NCBI GenBank assembly: GCA_036873135.1
Contig: JAPTYO010000018.1
Span: 4,278,001-4,342,000, forward strand
DNA: 64,000 bases
Reading direction: 5' to 3'
Source: Clarkia xantiana subsp. parviflora
Taxonomy: Eukaryota > Streptophyta > Magnoliopsida > Myrtales > Onagraceae
The position numbers were made by a program, and so were the translations under genes. The notes beneath the pieces were generated by a model. The model did no database searches and was not told the DNA's origin. It saw nothing but the letters and a program-made list of their open reading frames with translations. Positions 1 through 10,939 of this stretch are shown here, in pieces (position 1 is the first letter of the stretch; every line of letters begins with the position of its first letter).

Positions 1-748
1 CTTAATTAGCTTAGATGTAAATGGTTTAATTTAAGTGGGAAAATTATATATGTACGTTAAATTATGTGTATTAGGTGGTGTATGGATTTAAGCATGCTCG
101 ATATTTTTAGGTATTTCAGGTTTCGTCTTAATTAGGAATATAGAATGTAATCAGTTTTTTTTTTTTTTTAGACTTAGGATAATAAATGATAATATTTTTT
201 TTATATGATAAATTTAATTAAATTCTGACATGGTTAGATTAATTTGAATAACATAATTTAGATAATAAAGTTAGCAAATAAAGTGAATTGAGTACCGAAA
301 TGGCGTAGTTAAAAATTATATTTTTAACTCGTAATAGAACCCCGAACTCGAATTTCTGATCGTAGACCGATTTATTACCTAGGTGTTTAATTCATTATTC
401 GCTTAGTTGATTTAGGATTCTAGTTAACCTTATAATTAAGTAGTGGCGACTCTTTCAAAATTGCACGTTTTCAAAACGTAATTCGCCGTAGGTTAGATTT
501 AGGTCTGACAGATAAAATTGTTAAAAAATTGAAAAATTGAGATGATGGATGGATCAATATAGTTTTTGTTGAAAAAAAGGATGTGACGAAAAAAACGTTT
601 CGTGAGAATGAATGAGATGTTTTGGTGCAATCATAGAGCTTCTTGATGTCTACATGGTATTGAATTTGAACAATTTGTAACTTAAAAAGTTACCAATCAA
701 TAGAATGGACTCTTTTTGACAACTAAGTGAGGCAAAATATTATGTGTC
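1..748. other. AT-rich flank with possible old LTR end
   Basis: No convincing coding region. The stretch is AT-rich. Around 443-480 it contains GTGGCGACTCTTTC followed by CACGTTTTC, a combination I associate with the 3' ends of LTRs in large plant Ty3/gypsy elements of the Ogre/Retand type. No matching partner LTR or primer site is visible, so this is at most an old fragment into which element A inserted. Confidence 0.3.
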
Positions 749-753
749 AACAC

Positions 754-1396
754 TGATGGGCTTCGCTGTGGCCGTTAGGCCCTTTAACGCCGAGCAAACG
801 GTGAATAGGGCCACTGGGCCCCCAATGGAGGTCAAGATGACCCAGGCGAAGGGTCCCGACAGAGGGAGTCCCGATGATGAAAGGTCCCGATAGGTGAGCT
901 GAATGCTCCCGATGAGATGCCTTTAAGTAGGCCCGGATGACGAATCCCTGAGAACGATTGGCCCTGTCACGATGACGAGGGGCCCCGAGCGGTGACACAA
1001 CGAGATAAACTCTGGAGTCCCCGATATTAGTCGGGACTTGCTATCAGAGGATGAGGCCGAGATACGCGGGGCGTGGCCGAGATAAGCGAGATCATGGCCT
1101 AGATAGGCGGGATCGTGCCCGAGATACGCGGAATACGGGCTAACCACCCTAACGGTTCACCAGGTAAGTGAGGTACATCTCCGCCTATAAAAGGGCAGAG
1201 GTTACCTCAGAGCATAGGACGTTTTGATACACGCTACTTGAGATTACTGCTTGCCAGTCCATACGAGATACTCATTTAAGCATCAGAGAGGGATTCTGGG
1301 TCACCGCCCGGTCTATCCCCTCTTGCAGGATTACGTGGAGCGAAGGAGCTAGGATCTCCGTCAAAGATCGTGCCGGAGTTCTACCGTGATCCAACA
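754..1396 (+). repeat. Element A 5' LTR
   Basis: Begins TGATGGGC and ends CCAACA. It contains four copies of a roughly 20 bp GAGATACGCGG-type subrepeat at 1060-1135, a TATA box (CCTATAAAAGG) near 1185, and the shared LTR motif TTAAGCATCAGAGAGGG at 1275-1291. It is 643 bp against 559 bp for the 3' copy. Confidence 0.92.
1185..1192 (+). promoter_or_regulatory. TATA box of element A 5' LTR
   Basis: CTATAAAAGG lies in the expected U3/R position. It is conserved as CCTATAAAAGGGC in element C and CTATAAAAGG in D. The 3' LTR of A has lost this segment. Confidence 0.7.
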
Positions 1397-1414
1397 TTGG
1401 CGCCGTCTGTGGGA
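1397..1414 (+). other. Primer binding site, element A
   Basis: TTGGCGCCGTCTGTGGGA directly follows the LTR. TGG pairs with a tRNA CCA end, and TGGCGCCGT matches the first nine bases expected for a tRNA-Asp primer. The rest matches less well, so the tRNA identity is uncertain. The core TTGGCGCCGTCT is shared by A, B1, B2, C and D. Confidence 0.8.
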
Positions 1415-1432
1415 ACGTAACAAAAAGCTGAT

Positions 1433-4400
1433 ATGCCAATGGTGGCTGGCAAGCAAAGAAGATAAGGACAATCTGGTGGTTCCCGTCATCCTGCTGGGAC
1501 GACTCTGAATTCACCACCAGAGCATGGTGAGGACCAGAATCTCCCCGCGGAGGTCTCTCGGACAGGGGGGCATAATGAAGCTCCTGAAGATACTGCTGCT
1601 CAACACTAGGGGAATAGGGAGCGGGAGGCTCCTCCGAATGCGGACCTGACGAGGGTTGTGGCGGAGGCCATGCCGATGTTTTTGGCGGCCGTAGAGGCTC
1701 TCTTAGATCGGAGAGAGGCTGCGAGAAGGCAAGAGGAGATGCCTCCGCTAGAAGAGGAAGCGCCCCCACCAGCAGAGGTTCAGAATGTGCGGGAGGTTTA
1801 GCCCCGAAACCTGGGCAGGAGTAGGGAGTCCACTCAACCAGAACGATTTGTGGTCGATGGACCAGGACCAGTGCAGCACAGGACCATTCCCCTTAATGGT
1901 CCCATCACCCCCGATCAGGTGGTGAAGATCGTGAACATCTGCATGGGAGAGCAGAAGCCGCTGGTGTCGGAGCTGAGGGATCGATCCACACATCCCTTCG
2001 TTCCTCGACATATAGACACCCTCGCCCCGCCAGGGCTGGGTATCCCCACGATTAAGGAGTATGATGGCGAGGGAGATCCGGTTCGTCATGTCCAGAAGCA
2101 CCTTATGGCGTGTCTGGGCAGAGCCCCAAATGAAGATATCGTGTGTACGCTGTTCCCGAACACACTTGGTGAGAGAGCCCTGACCTGGTTCTTCAGTCTG
2201 CCCCCAGGCTGCATCACTTGCTGGGCTGATATGCACGACCGCTTTATTCAGCAGTACCAGGGTCGCAGACGTCTGTTGAAGAGTGTAAGGCCTCTGACCC
2301 AAGTGGTACAGAGGCCCGATGAGTCGCTGGCGCATTAATACCAGCGATACAAGGCCAGCATCGGGGAGATTGGCGAGGAGATTTCGGTGGGTGAAACCAT
2401 CCGTACCTTCATTCGGAACCTAACAGCCCCCTACGGTTCCGACTTAATGCACAGCGTGGCTGAGAAGGCTGTGTGGAATATGGAGGCACTGCAGAAGAGG
2501 GTGAAGCGGCAAATCGATGTCCAGGAGTGGAAGATAGCCGCCGGAGAGCTCGAGCCCCCGAAGTCGAATAAGGGAAAACAGTCGGTCAAACCCTTAGATG
2601 AGCGCAAGTCGAAGGATAAATCCGAGAGCAGTCGGAATCGAGGTCGCTCTGATCGGAGGGATGATAGGCGTTCCTCGAAGAAGGACATGCGGGAGGATTA
2701 TGGCATTCCTCTCAACAGCTCTATGGCAGAAGTGTTAACGGTCATGGAGCGACAGGGTATCTCCAGGTATCCCCCGAAGAAGGAAGGAGAATTTTTGGGA
2801 TCCCGCACCGATCTGTCGATTCCACCGTGCAAACGGTCACGATACTAACCATTGTTGGGAACTGAAGAAGGAGATCGAAAAGCTGATCCAGAAGGGGAAG
2901 CTTAAGGAGTTTGTCGGGGAGAAGCGATGTCAATCCCGTTCTCGATCCCGATCACGGTCCCGTTCCCGGTCCCGCGATCGGTCCCCAAAGAAGAAGAGGT
3001 CTGACCCGGAGTCTTCTGGTGCTCGTAAGGAGAAGCGGGGCACTATCAATGTGATTCACGGAGGGTTTGCCGCGGGAGGTGATACGTCGTCCTCCCGGGA
3101 GGTTTATGCCTCTAGAATTCTAGCTGTTGTGATACTGGGTAAGAGGTCCCGATCCTGGACCCTGAAGGAGAGATGGTGATCTCCTTTTCGTCGGAGGATC
3201 TCGTAGGCGTGGAGACTCCGCATGATGACGCTTTGGTCGTGACTTTGGATGTGGATGGGTACGAGATGAAGCGGATTCTGATTGATGGAGGGAGCTCCTC
3301 CGATATTCTGTTCATGGACGCGCTGGAGGCCATGGGGAAAACGAAGAAGGACCTGAAGGAAGCGAACTTCCCGATGGTCGGATTCTCTGGTTTTACCTCC
3401 TATCCGCTAGGAGTGATCACCTTACCAGTGGAGTTTGGTAGCGGGTGGAAATTGGAGAGGAGGAACGTGGAGTTTGTGGTAGTTGAGTTCGCGGGGACCT
3501 ACAACGCGATTATCGGGAGAACTACCATCAACCCCCTGATGGCAGTTGCCTCGACTGTTCACCAGAAGATGAAGTTCCCGACTGACCATGGAGTCGGAGA
3601 GGTCAAGGGCGACCAGGTGGCTTCCAGGAAATGTTATGTTAACGCCACCCGAAGGAAAAGACGGGAGGCTATGACTGTCCTTCAGACAGATGCTGATCCC
3701 AGAGAAGAGTTTGGGCGTCCCACCCCCGTGGAGGATTTGAAGGAGGTCGAGATTGATGGGCTTCAGAGGAAGGTGAAAATCGGGTCTGCTCTGAGCGAGG
3801 AGACAGCCCGAAAATTGATCGATCTACTGAAAGAGTTCAAGGAGTTGTTTGCCTGGTCTCCGAGTGACATGCCAGGAATCAGCCCCGACGTAATCGTGCA
3901 TGAGTTGAAGATTGATCCTACGATCAAGCCTATCGCACAGAAAAGGCGTCCGATGGGCACAGACAAAAGGATTGCAATCCAGCAAGAGGTGGGTAGGTTG
4001 CTCGATGCTGGGTTTATCAAGGAGCTCCGATTCCAGACTTGGGTGGCTAACCCGGTGCTGGTGAAGAAGAGCAATGGGAAATGGCGGATGTGCGTTGATT
4101 TCCGCGACCTGAATAAGGCTTGCCCGAAGGACTGTTACCCGCTCCCGAGAATCGACCAGCTGGTGGATGCCACGTCGGGACATGAGCTGTTGAGCTTCAT
4201 GGATGCGTACTCGGGCTATAACCAGATCAAGATGGCTAAGGAAGACGCTCCTCACACAGCATTTTATGCAGACAGTGACATTTATCACTACGATGTCATG
4301 CCTTTCGGGTTGATCAATGCCGGGCAACCTACCAGCGGATGGTGAACAAGCTGTTCGGAGATATGCTGGGGAAAACCATGGAGGCTTACGTGGACGATAT

Positions 4401-7021
4401 GCTGGTGAAGTCCCGACAAGCTGAGGATCATGTGCACAACCTAGCCACAGCTTTTGAGCGGATGAGGCTTCATTAGGTTCGCTTGAACCCGACGAAATGT
4501 GCCTTCGGAGTCCACTCGGGGAATTTTCTGGGCTTTATGGTGAGTCAGAGAGGAATTGAGGTGAACCCCGAGAAGCTGAGAGCAATTGAAGAGATGCAGT
4601 CTCCGATAAACCATCGGGAGGTGCAAGTGCTGAATGGTCGACTAGCTGCAATGAATCGCTTCCTGTCCAAGGCAAGTGACCGGTCAATGCCATTTTTTGA
4701 AGTCCTAAGGGCCAACAAGAAGTTCGAATGGACCACCGAGTGTGAAGAAGCGTTCCAGGCACTCAAGCAGCAACTTCGCACCCTCCCGCCGTTGGCGAAA
4801 CCGGTTCCAGGCGAGCCGCTCTATCTTTACTTGGTTGTTTCTGAATTTTCCATTAGCTCTGTGTTAGTGAAGGTTGTCGAGGGTAATCAAGTCCCCGTCT
4901 ATTATGTAAGCAAGGCGTTTGCCAAGTCTGAATTGAATTATCCTGCCGTTGAGAAGTATCTCTTTGCGTTGATTATTACTGCTCGGAAGCTAAGGCCTTA
5001 TTTCCACGCACACGAGATTACTGTGTTGACGAACCAACCTCTAAAGCATTTTTTGAACCGACCGGATGCGTCAGGGAGATTAGTAAAATGGGCAGTCGAG
5101 CTTAGTGAGTTTCACATACACTTTGCTCCGAGAACGACTATTAAGGGCCAGGCATTGGCGGATTTCATAGTAGAGTCTACAGCCCCCAATCTGGAAGAAG
5201 CGGGCCCTGTAGAGGGGGCAACCATGGAGGTCCCGATAGCAGAACAACCAGAGATGGCAGAGCAATCAGAACAGCCAAACGAGGAAAATACTTGGGAGAC
5301 ATACACGGATGGCTCCTCGAGTTCAGATGGATCAGGAGCAGGGTTTATATTGATACCACCAGGCGGAGGTGAGCCGTTGCGATATGCTTTGGCCTTAACA
5401 TTTAGGGCCACGAACAACGAAGCTGAGTATGAGGCTCTTATCACGGGCCTGAAAAATTGCCAAAGGTACGGGAGTTGCTCACTTGAGAGTGAAGTGTGAT
5501 GCGGCCCTGATTGTGAATCAGGTTCAAGGGCGATACGAGGCGAAGAGCCAGATGATGAGGAAGTACCTTCGCGAGGTGCAAGTCTTGAAGGAGAGCTTTA
5601 AAAGCTTCGACATCGAAGCGATCCCGAGGGAGGAAAACGTGGAGGCAGATGCCTTGAGCAAATTTGCCCTGGGGGCACCCTTGGAGAAAAATCGGAAGGT
5701 GCACTTCTTGGAGAAGGTGATCTTGTCGACCACCGACCCGACACAGGTGTGTGCTATTGAAGCAGGATCGGAGGAGGAGCCCACTTGGATGACCCCGATA
5801 GTCGCGTACCTGACTACGGGGGCAGTCCCCGATAATGAAGTGATAGCTGACAGGATACGTCGGATCGCGGTTAATTACGTGATGTTGGACAATCAGCTAT
5901 ATAAGAAGGGCTGGTTCTCGACTCCGTACTTGAAGTGTGTGGCTGAGCCCAACACAAATCGAATCCTGAGGGAGGTACACGAAGGGGTCGCGGCTTGTCA
6001 CGAAGGAGCCTGATCCATTATGAGGAAGGTGCTGAACTTGGGCTATTATTGGCCTACAATGAGCAAGGAGGCGACGGCATTGGTCTGATCCTGTGACGCG
6101 TGCCAGAGGTACGCCCCGAGTATTGTGGCTCCGGCTGCCAATCTGACGTCCATCAAGAGTGCTTGGCCCTTCGCGCAATGGGGCATCGACTTGGTGGGAC
6201 CTCTCCCGCAGGCACAAGGTCAGTGTAAATATTTGCTTGTGGCTATCGATTATTTTTCGAAATGGATAGAAGCAAAGGCGTTGGCCAAGACGACGGGGAA
6301 CCAGATCGTCAAATTTCTCCAAACTCATATTGTATCCAGATATGGGATTCCTAAGGTGGTGATCAGCGACAATGGTCCACCGTTTAACGGGTCTCAGGTG
6401 AAGGAGTATCTGGAGGAGTTGAACATCGAGCACCGGACAGCCTCTGTCCGCCATGCTCAGACTACTGGCCAGGTGGAATCGGCCAACAAAATCGTGATGG
6501 ATGGCCTGAAGAAAAGGGTCTATGCCTTGAAGGGCAAATGACTAAACGAGCTGGAAAACGTGCTTTGGGCTGTTAGAACGAGACCCAAACGATCAACTGG
6601 AGAGACTCCGTTTGGCCTTGTTTATGGCACGGAGGCTGTTGCTCCCGTGGAGGTAGCTGTGGCATCCTATCGGATGAGATATTACAAGCCTTTGACGAAT
6701 GATGAAATGAGACGTCTGGATTTGGACTTGCTCGAAGAGAAGAGGCGGGAAGCCGACGAAGTCCAGACTCTAATGCGTTTGGCGGCGGCCAGGTATTACA
6801 ATCGACGAGTTAAGTCCCGACAATTCTTCGTCAGGGAGCTGGTTTGGCGTCGCAACGAGTTTACCCTTCTGGATCGAATCAACAAGATGTCACCAAAATG
6901 GGAAGGACCTTACAAGGTCGTGGGGATGCCAGCTCTGAATGCGTACAAGTTGGAAGACCTTGATGGCAGAGCATTGAAGCATTCTTTTAGTGGTGAAAAT
7001 TTGAAGAAATGTCATGCTTGA
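1433..7021 (+). pseudogene. gag-pol: Element A gag-pol polyprotein, broken
   Basis: Gag, CX2HX4HX4C-type zinc knuckle, RS-rich tail, aspartic protease (LIDGGSSSD near 3280), RT with YVDD at 4387-4398, RNase H, a second RNase H with YTDGSSSSDGSGAG near 5303, and integrase with an SDNGPPF motif near 6365. It is colinear with the intact polyprotein of D. Damage includes stops at 1463, 2336, 4474, 6011, 6086 and 6539, and frameshifts near 2810, 4322 and 5455. Several stops are single transitions relative to C or D (CAG to TAG, CGA to TGA, TGG to TGA). The last HHCC cysteine region and the DDE region are readable in pieces. The start was set by alignment with C; the ATG at 1433 is followed by a stop after ten codons. 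Non-functional as it stands. Confidence 0.93.
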
Positions 7022-7026
7022 TGAAA

Positions 7027-7530
7027 TGTCGCCTTAAGTGGTGCCCGATGAAAAGTCGCCTTAAGTGGTGCCCGATGAAAAGTCGCCTTAAGTGGTGCCC
7101 GATGTAAAATCGCCTTAAGTGGTGTAAGTTATTTATCGTTTGATTCGATGTAAGCAAATTTTGTGCCATCAATGAATAAAGAGGTTACTTCCGATCAGAA
7201 TTATTCTTAGATTCATTCTAAGCGTTACTTAGTCGCCTTGAGTGGTGCACGAGAAAAGTCGCCTTGAGTGGTGCACGAGAAAAGCCGCCTTAAGTGGTGC
7301 ACGAGAAAGTCGCCTTGAGTGGTGCACGAGAAAAGTCGTCTTAAGTGATGCACGAGATTAAGTTGTCTTAAGTGATGCACGAGATTAAGTCGTCTTAAGT
7401 GATGCATGATTCTTGGATTTATTCTAAGTATTGGAAAGTCGCCTTAAGTGGTGCGTGATGGTAAGTCACCTTAAGTGGTGCAAGTTGGTAAATCGTCTTA
7501 AGTGATGTGTGAGAATATCTTAAGTGTCGA
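7027..7530 (+). repeat. Hairpin tandem array of element A
   Basis: About 14 degenerate copies of a 25-27 bp unit with core GTCGCCTTAAGTGGTGCACG, in two blocks either side of the AATAAA block. Each unit can fold as CGCC-TTAAGT-GGTG. Variants keep pairing: CGTC/GATG (7337-7350) and CACC/GGTG (7467-7480). The array lies between convergent gag-pol and antisense genes. C carries the same array, longer. Confidence 0.85.
7175..7180 (+). promoter_or_regulatory. Conserved AATAAA block after pol, element A
   Basis: AATAAAGAGGTTACTTC lies about 155 bp after the integrase stop. The same block follows pol in C (minus strand, AATAAA at 45790-45795) and D (62140-62145). It looks like a poly(A) signal placed before the antisense gene. 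Confidence 0.5.
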
Positions 7531-7673
7531 GGTTTCGACTTATGTAAGTATAGTAAAGTCGCTTCAGGAAGTGCAAGGGAAAATCGGAACTAAGAAAGTC
7601 TGATATTCATAAGGGCTCAAAGGCCCGAGGATTACAAAAATGAGGAGAATACAAGGACTCTAAAGATAAGCAG
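7531..7673. other. Spacer between array A and antisense gene
   Basis: A short spacer that on the minus strand is the 3' flank of the antisense gene. No further feature is seen in it. Confidence 0.5.
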
Positions 7674-10376
7674 TTAGGCTTGGTCCTTGTCGGCGGCATC
7701 AACGGGAGCTGGGTCAACGAGGTCGGTGGCAGAAGTCTCCACAGGTTCAGCCGCTGGAGGGTCGATTATCGGAGTATCAGTACTTGGAGGCTCCGCTATG
7801 TCTTCAACAATCGCGGGAGTGCTCCCCCCATCTCTCCTCCGAGAGAGCAGAGTATTTCTTCGGGAAGGGAGCGAGAGAAGGAGACTTGTCGAAGTTGATG
7901 GCGTCGCCATACTCCAGGTGGAGTTCCTCGACTGTGTTGAAGAGGGTGTTCTCCACCTCCGCGCTGCAGAACTTTACAGCATCAGCCTGGAAGTCTTCGG
8001 ACCTCCGATAATCCTCCCGGCCCTTGGTCTCGGCCGCGACGAGCTGCGCGGGAACCCCCGCAACTTGCTCCTCCAGAGCCTTCTTCTCAAGGACCAGCTT
8101 GTCCTCAGCAACCCGCCGCTCCTGCTGCTCCCGCTTCAGGAGCCCATTGAAGTCACGGACCTGCTTTTGGAGGTCCCGAGTCTTTCGGTCGAGGATGGCC
8201 TGCTCCTTGGCCAGTTTTCCCCGCGAAGACTCGGAGGCCGCGAGATCCTCCTTAAGCTTGGCCGTGACCGCCCGCTCTTGCTCCAGGGCCTCCTCATAGG
8301 CGAGGAGGTACCCGATTGAACGGTTGATGTCCCCCATCTCCTGCGAAGAATGGAAAAGAAGTATTAGTAGATGAGCAACCGGTCTTATTGATGAAGAAAA
8401 GAAAGGTGAAAGGCTTACCTCTATCCGACGCATGCACATTTCTTTTACATCCCGGCGCATCTCCTCCCGATCTAAGGTAATCGGATACCTCATAGAAGGC
8501 AGGATTGAGCCTGCTACCAGGTGTAGAGCCAGCTCCGGATATGTGTCCCCTTGTCGGAGCTGGACCCCTTGCAGCGTTTGGATCGGAGTCCAGGGAGCAT
8601 CCTCCTGGTCGGGGTCGAAGGCCTTGTAAAAACTCCCGTCGAGGGGAAGAGGAGAAGGGCCGACTGGGGACGTGGAGGGGCGTGCCTCCGACCCACCCCG
8701 GGCTGGGGAAGGAGTGAAGTCGTGGGAGGGCGATGGTTGTCGCTGCGGTCGTGAAGAAGGCGAGGGGGGCAGCCCCTTGGAGGTTGGTTTCAGCGGGGAC
8801 TGCCCCGTCCTCCGACGATGGCGAAGGGAGCCACCCTCATCAGTATCCTCGGAGGAGTCCAGGCTCTCCACCCGACGAAATTGTTCGCCGGTCAGGGTCC
8901 CACCACTAGAGAAAAGTGGTGCCCCTGCAGAAGGAGGCGCCCCTGCTGAAGGTGGCACGCCTGCTGAGGCTCCAGCACCCGACGGAGTCCCGGAGTGACC
9001 TGCACCTAGAGGACGAGATGAGGCTTTAGAAACGTAATCAGGAAGTTCATTAGAGCCCTTACACCAAACAAGACGTCGGGAGACATATTGGTCCTTCCCG
9101 CGGTAGTTGTAGTAGCTCGCCTTCAGGACACAAGGATTTTCCCCTCGGAGGACTCGTTTGACGTCGGCGATGCGGGCCTCCATGGTCGAAGGAATCAAAT
9201 CCTTCGGAACCAACCTCCTGTACGATTTAATAGCGAGGCGGAGCTTTTTACCTTCTTCAGCGTTCTGGACGTCGAAGAGCTTATCCACCTCCACACGGCT
9301 CCGCTTGGGCCTCTCCGCGGAAGGAGACCCCGATGGAGCAGCAGCCTTCTTGGCTGACTTCCTCTTCCGCGTGGGGCGGACAGCATCGGTCTCCCCCTGC
9401 TTAAGGATCAGATTGGTCAGCACGGATACCTTCTTAGCTGCAAACAATAAAAACAGAGGTTAGAGATTTACCCAGGGAATCATATTGGAGGGGCCGTCGA
9501 AGAGCTGCCCCCCGGAGATTGTGTCGAGGAGTCGGATCCCGGCATTCACCAGGTCCTGCTCCACGAGAGAATTGGCGTCGAGGGGAGTGTAGGACTCCCC
9601 CCACCGATAGAGCTGGATGAGCTGAAGAGTCTGGAAGTCTTCGTCGGTGTAGGTATGGAAAGCGGGAGGAGAATCCGCTTCCACCTCTCATCGGGGCCAC
9701 GGGATCGAGGAGTTTTGGATGAAGAAGTAGCTCCTCTTCCACCCACTGTTGTCGGACCCCGTGTCGACCAGGAGTCCCCGACCCTTGACCACCTTCCAGG
9801 TGTCACTGGTCCAGTTGCACAACCCGAGTTGCGCCTTGTTCCACTTCGGCATCCGGGGGTAGAAGGCACAAACCCCCGCCTTGTTGCACTTCATTCCGTA
9901 GAAGGTCTTGAAGAGCTTGAGGCTGTATACCCACTTCTGTCGGAAGCAGAGGACCTGGAAGGCGTTCCACAGGCGTATGGCGTGCGGAGAGAAGGTGGTC
10001 GGATGCGTCTTGTAATGCTGGCACATCTCGACCAGATTACCACAGAAGGGGAATCTGATCCCCGCTGATATTTGCCCCGTTGAGGAAAATACCTCCCCTT
10101 TCCGGGGACGAGTAACCTCAAGGTTACCCGAGGGGCGGGGCCAGGGATACGGGAAACGAGGTTCCCATGTAGAGGTGATGCATCCCTCCCGGAGAGCTGC
10201 ATCATACACAGTGCTGGAAATCTCGTTCAGAGCATAGTCGAAGTTGAAGGGCTTCCTTCCCTCAGAACTAGATCCGCTGTCTGAAATCAGCCATGGAAAG
10301 GCACATTGGTTTTTCCGGAAAACTGCAAACAAGGAAAAAATGTACAAGCAACGAAGAAAAAACCCTTACCAGACAT
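7674..10376 (-). pseudogene. Element A antisense gene (gypsy-type transposon domain plus coiled coil), broken
   Basis: A spliced gene transcribed against gag-pol. Exon 1 is 7 nt (10370-10376, ATG at 10374-10376). Intron 1 is 10281-10369 (GTAAGG...TTTCAG). Exon 2 is 9472-10280, followed by an intron-like 34 nt gap (9438-9471). Exon 3 is 8419-9437. Intron 3 is 8341-8418 (GTAAGC...CGCAG). Exon 4 is 7674-8340. Exon 2 encodes a domain I recognise as the 'putative gypsy type transposon' family (PF04195-like; GIRFPFCGNLVEMCQHY). Exons 3-4 encode a Pro/Ser-rich linker and a long coiled coil. There is a stop in exon 2 at 9688-9690 and a frameshift near 7830. Exon borders are supported by matching GT/AG positions in C (introns 1 and 3) and D (intron 3). 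Such antisense ORFs are known from Tat-type elements; their function is unknown. Confidence 0.75.
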
Positions 10377-10930
10377 GATGGTTGGAGGCTGGAAGGATGA
10401 ACTTGACGTTTCCGGAAAAGTGGCTTGGAAGAACAGGAGGCCGGAGGAGCATTGAGGTCTTCGGAATCGCAGAGCTTGAATTCTCAGAGAGGTTGCAGAG
10501 AGCTTTTGAAATTTCGGAGACGGTAAAAGTGAAACTGTGCCCACGGTTAGGGTTTTATAAGCGAAGAGGACAGTCGAAGGGACGCTTTGATCTGAATCGT
10601 CGAAGTCGAAGCGTTCTGATCTGGACCGTTGAGATGAAACGTGCAGAATGGCAACGGGTGCAATGATGAAACGGCCTGAAAAGCACTTTTCAGAAAAGCA
10701 GGCGCGAAAAATCAGGCACGGGTACTGAAGACGTCGCTTCGTTATCTTCTGCATTTATTGGCTGGGGAACCGAGGAGTCCTCTCGGATTTGGCAGTTATC
10801 CACAAGGTATTGAGGAAACGTAAACGAGAAGACTTGTACTAAATGACTATGCCAAGGGAAAGATCCCCGACTCCGACGTCGGGAGGTCGGGAGTTGAAAG
10901 ACACGACGAACTGTAAGTCCCTCATGTCTT
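10377..10930. other. 5' flank of antisense gene A
   Basis: A non-coding segment between the antisense ATG and the polypurine tract. It is colinear with 41742-42317 of element C on the opposite strand. It holds the promoter annotated at 10547-10562. Confidence 0.6.
10547..10562 (-). promoter_or_regulatory. TATA box plus telo-box promoter of antisense gene A
   Basis: On the minus strand this reads GCTTATAAAACCCTAAC, about 180 nt upstream of the antisense ATG. It joins a TATA box to an AAACCCTAA telo-box, a motif known from plant housekeeping and ribosomal-protein promoters. Element C keeps TATAAAACCCTAG at the same place. Confidence 0.6.
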
Positions 10931-10939
10931 GGGGGAAAA
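10931..10939 (+). other. Polypurine tract, element A
   Basis: GGGGGAAAA directly precedes the 3' LTR. Element C has the identical tract in reverse complement at 41732-41740. Confidence 0.8.

Noticed and set aside
7680..9463. Several plus-strand open frames over the antisense gene of A (for example 7687-8319 and 9655-10068)
   Set aside because: They are shadows of the GC-rich minus-strand exons, with no conserved sequence.
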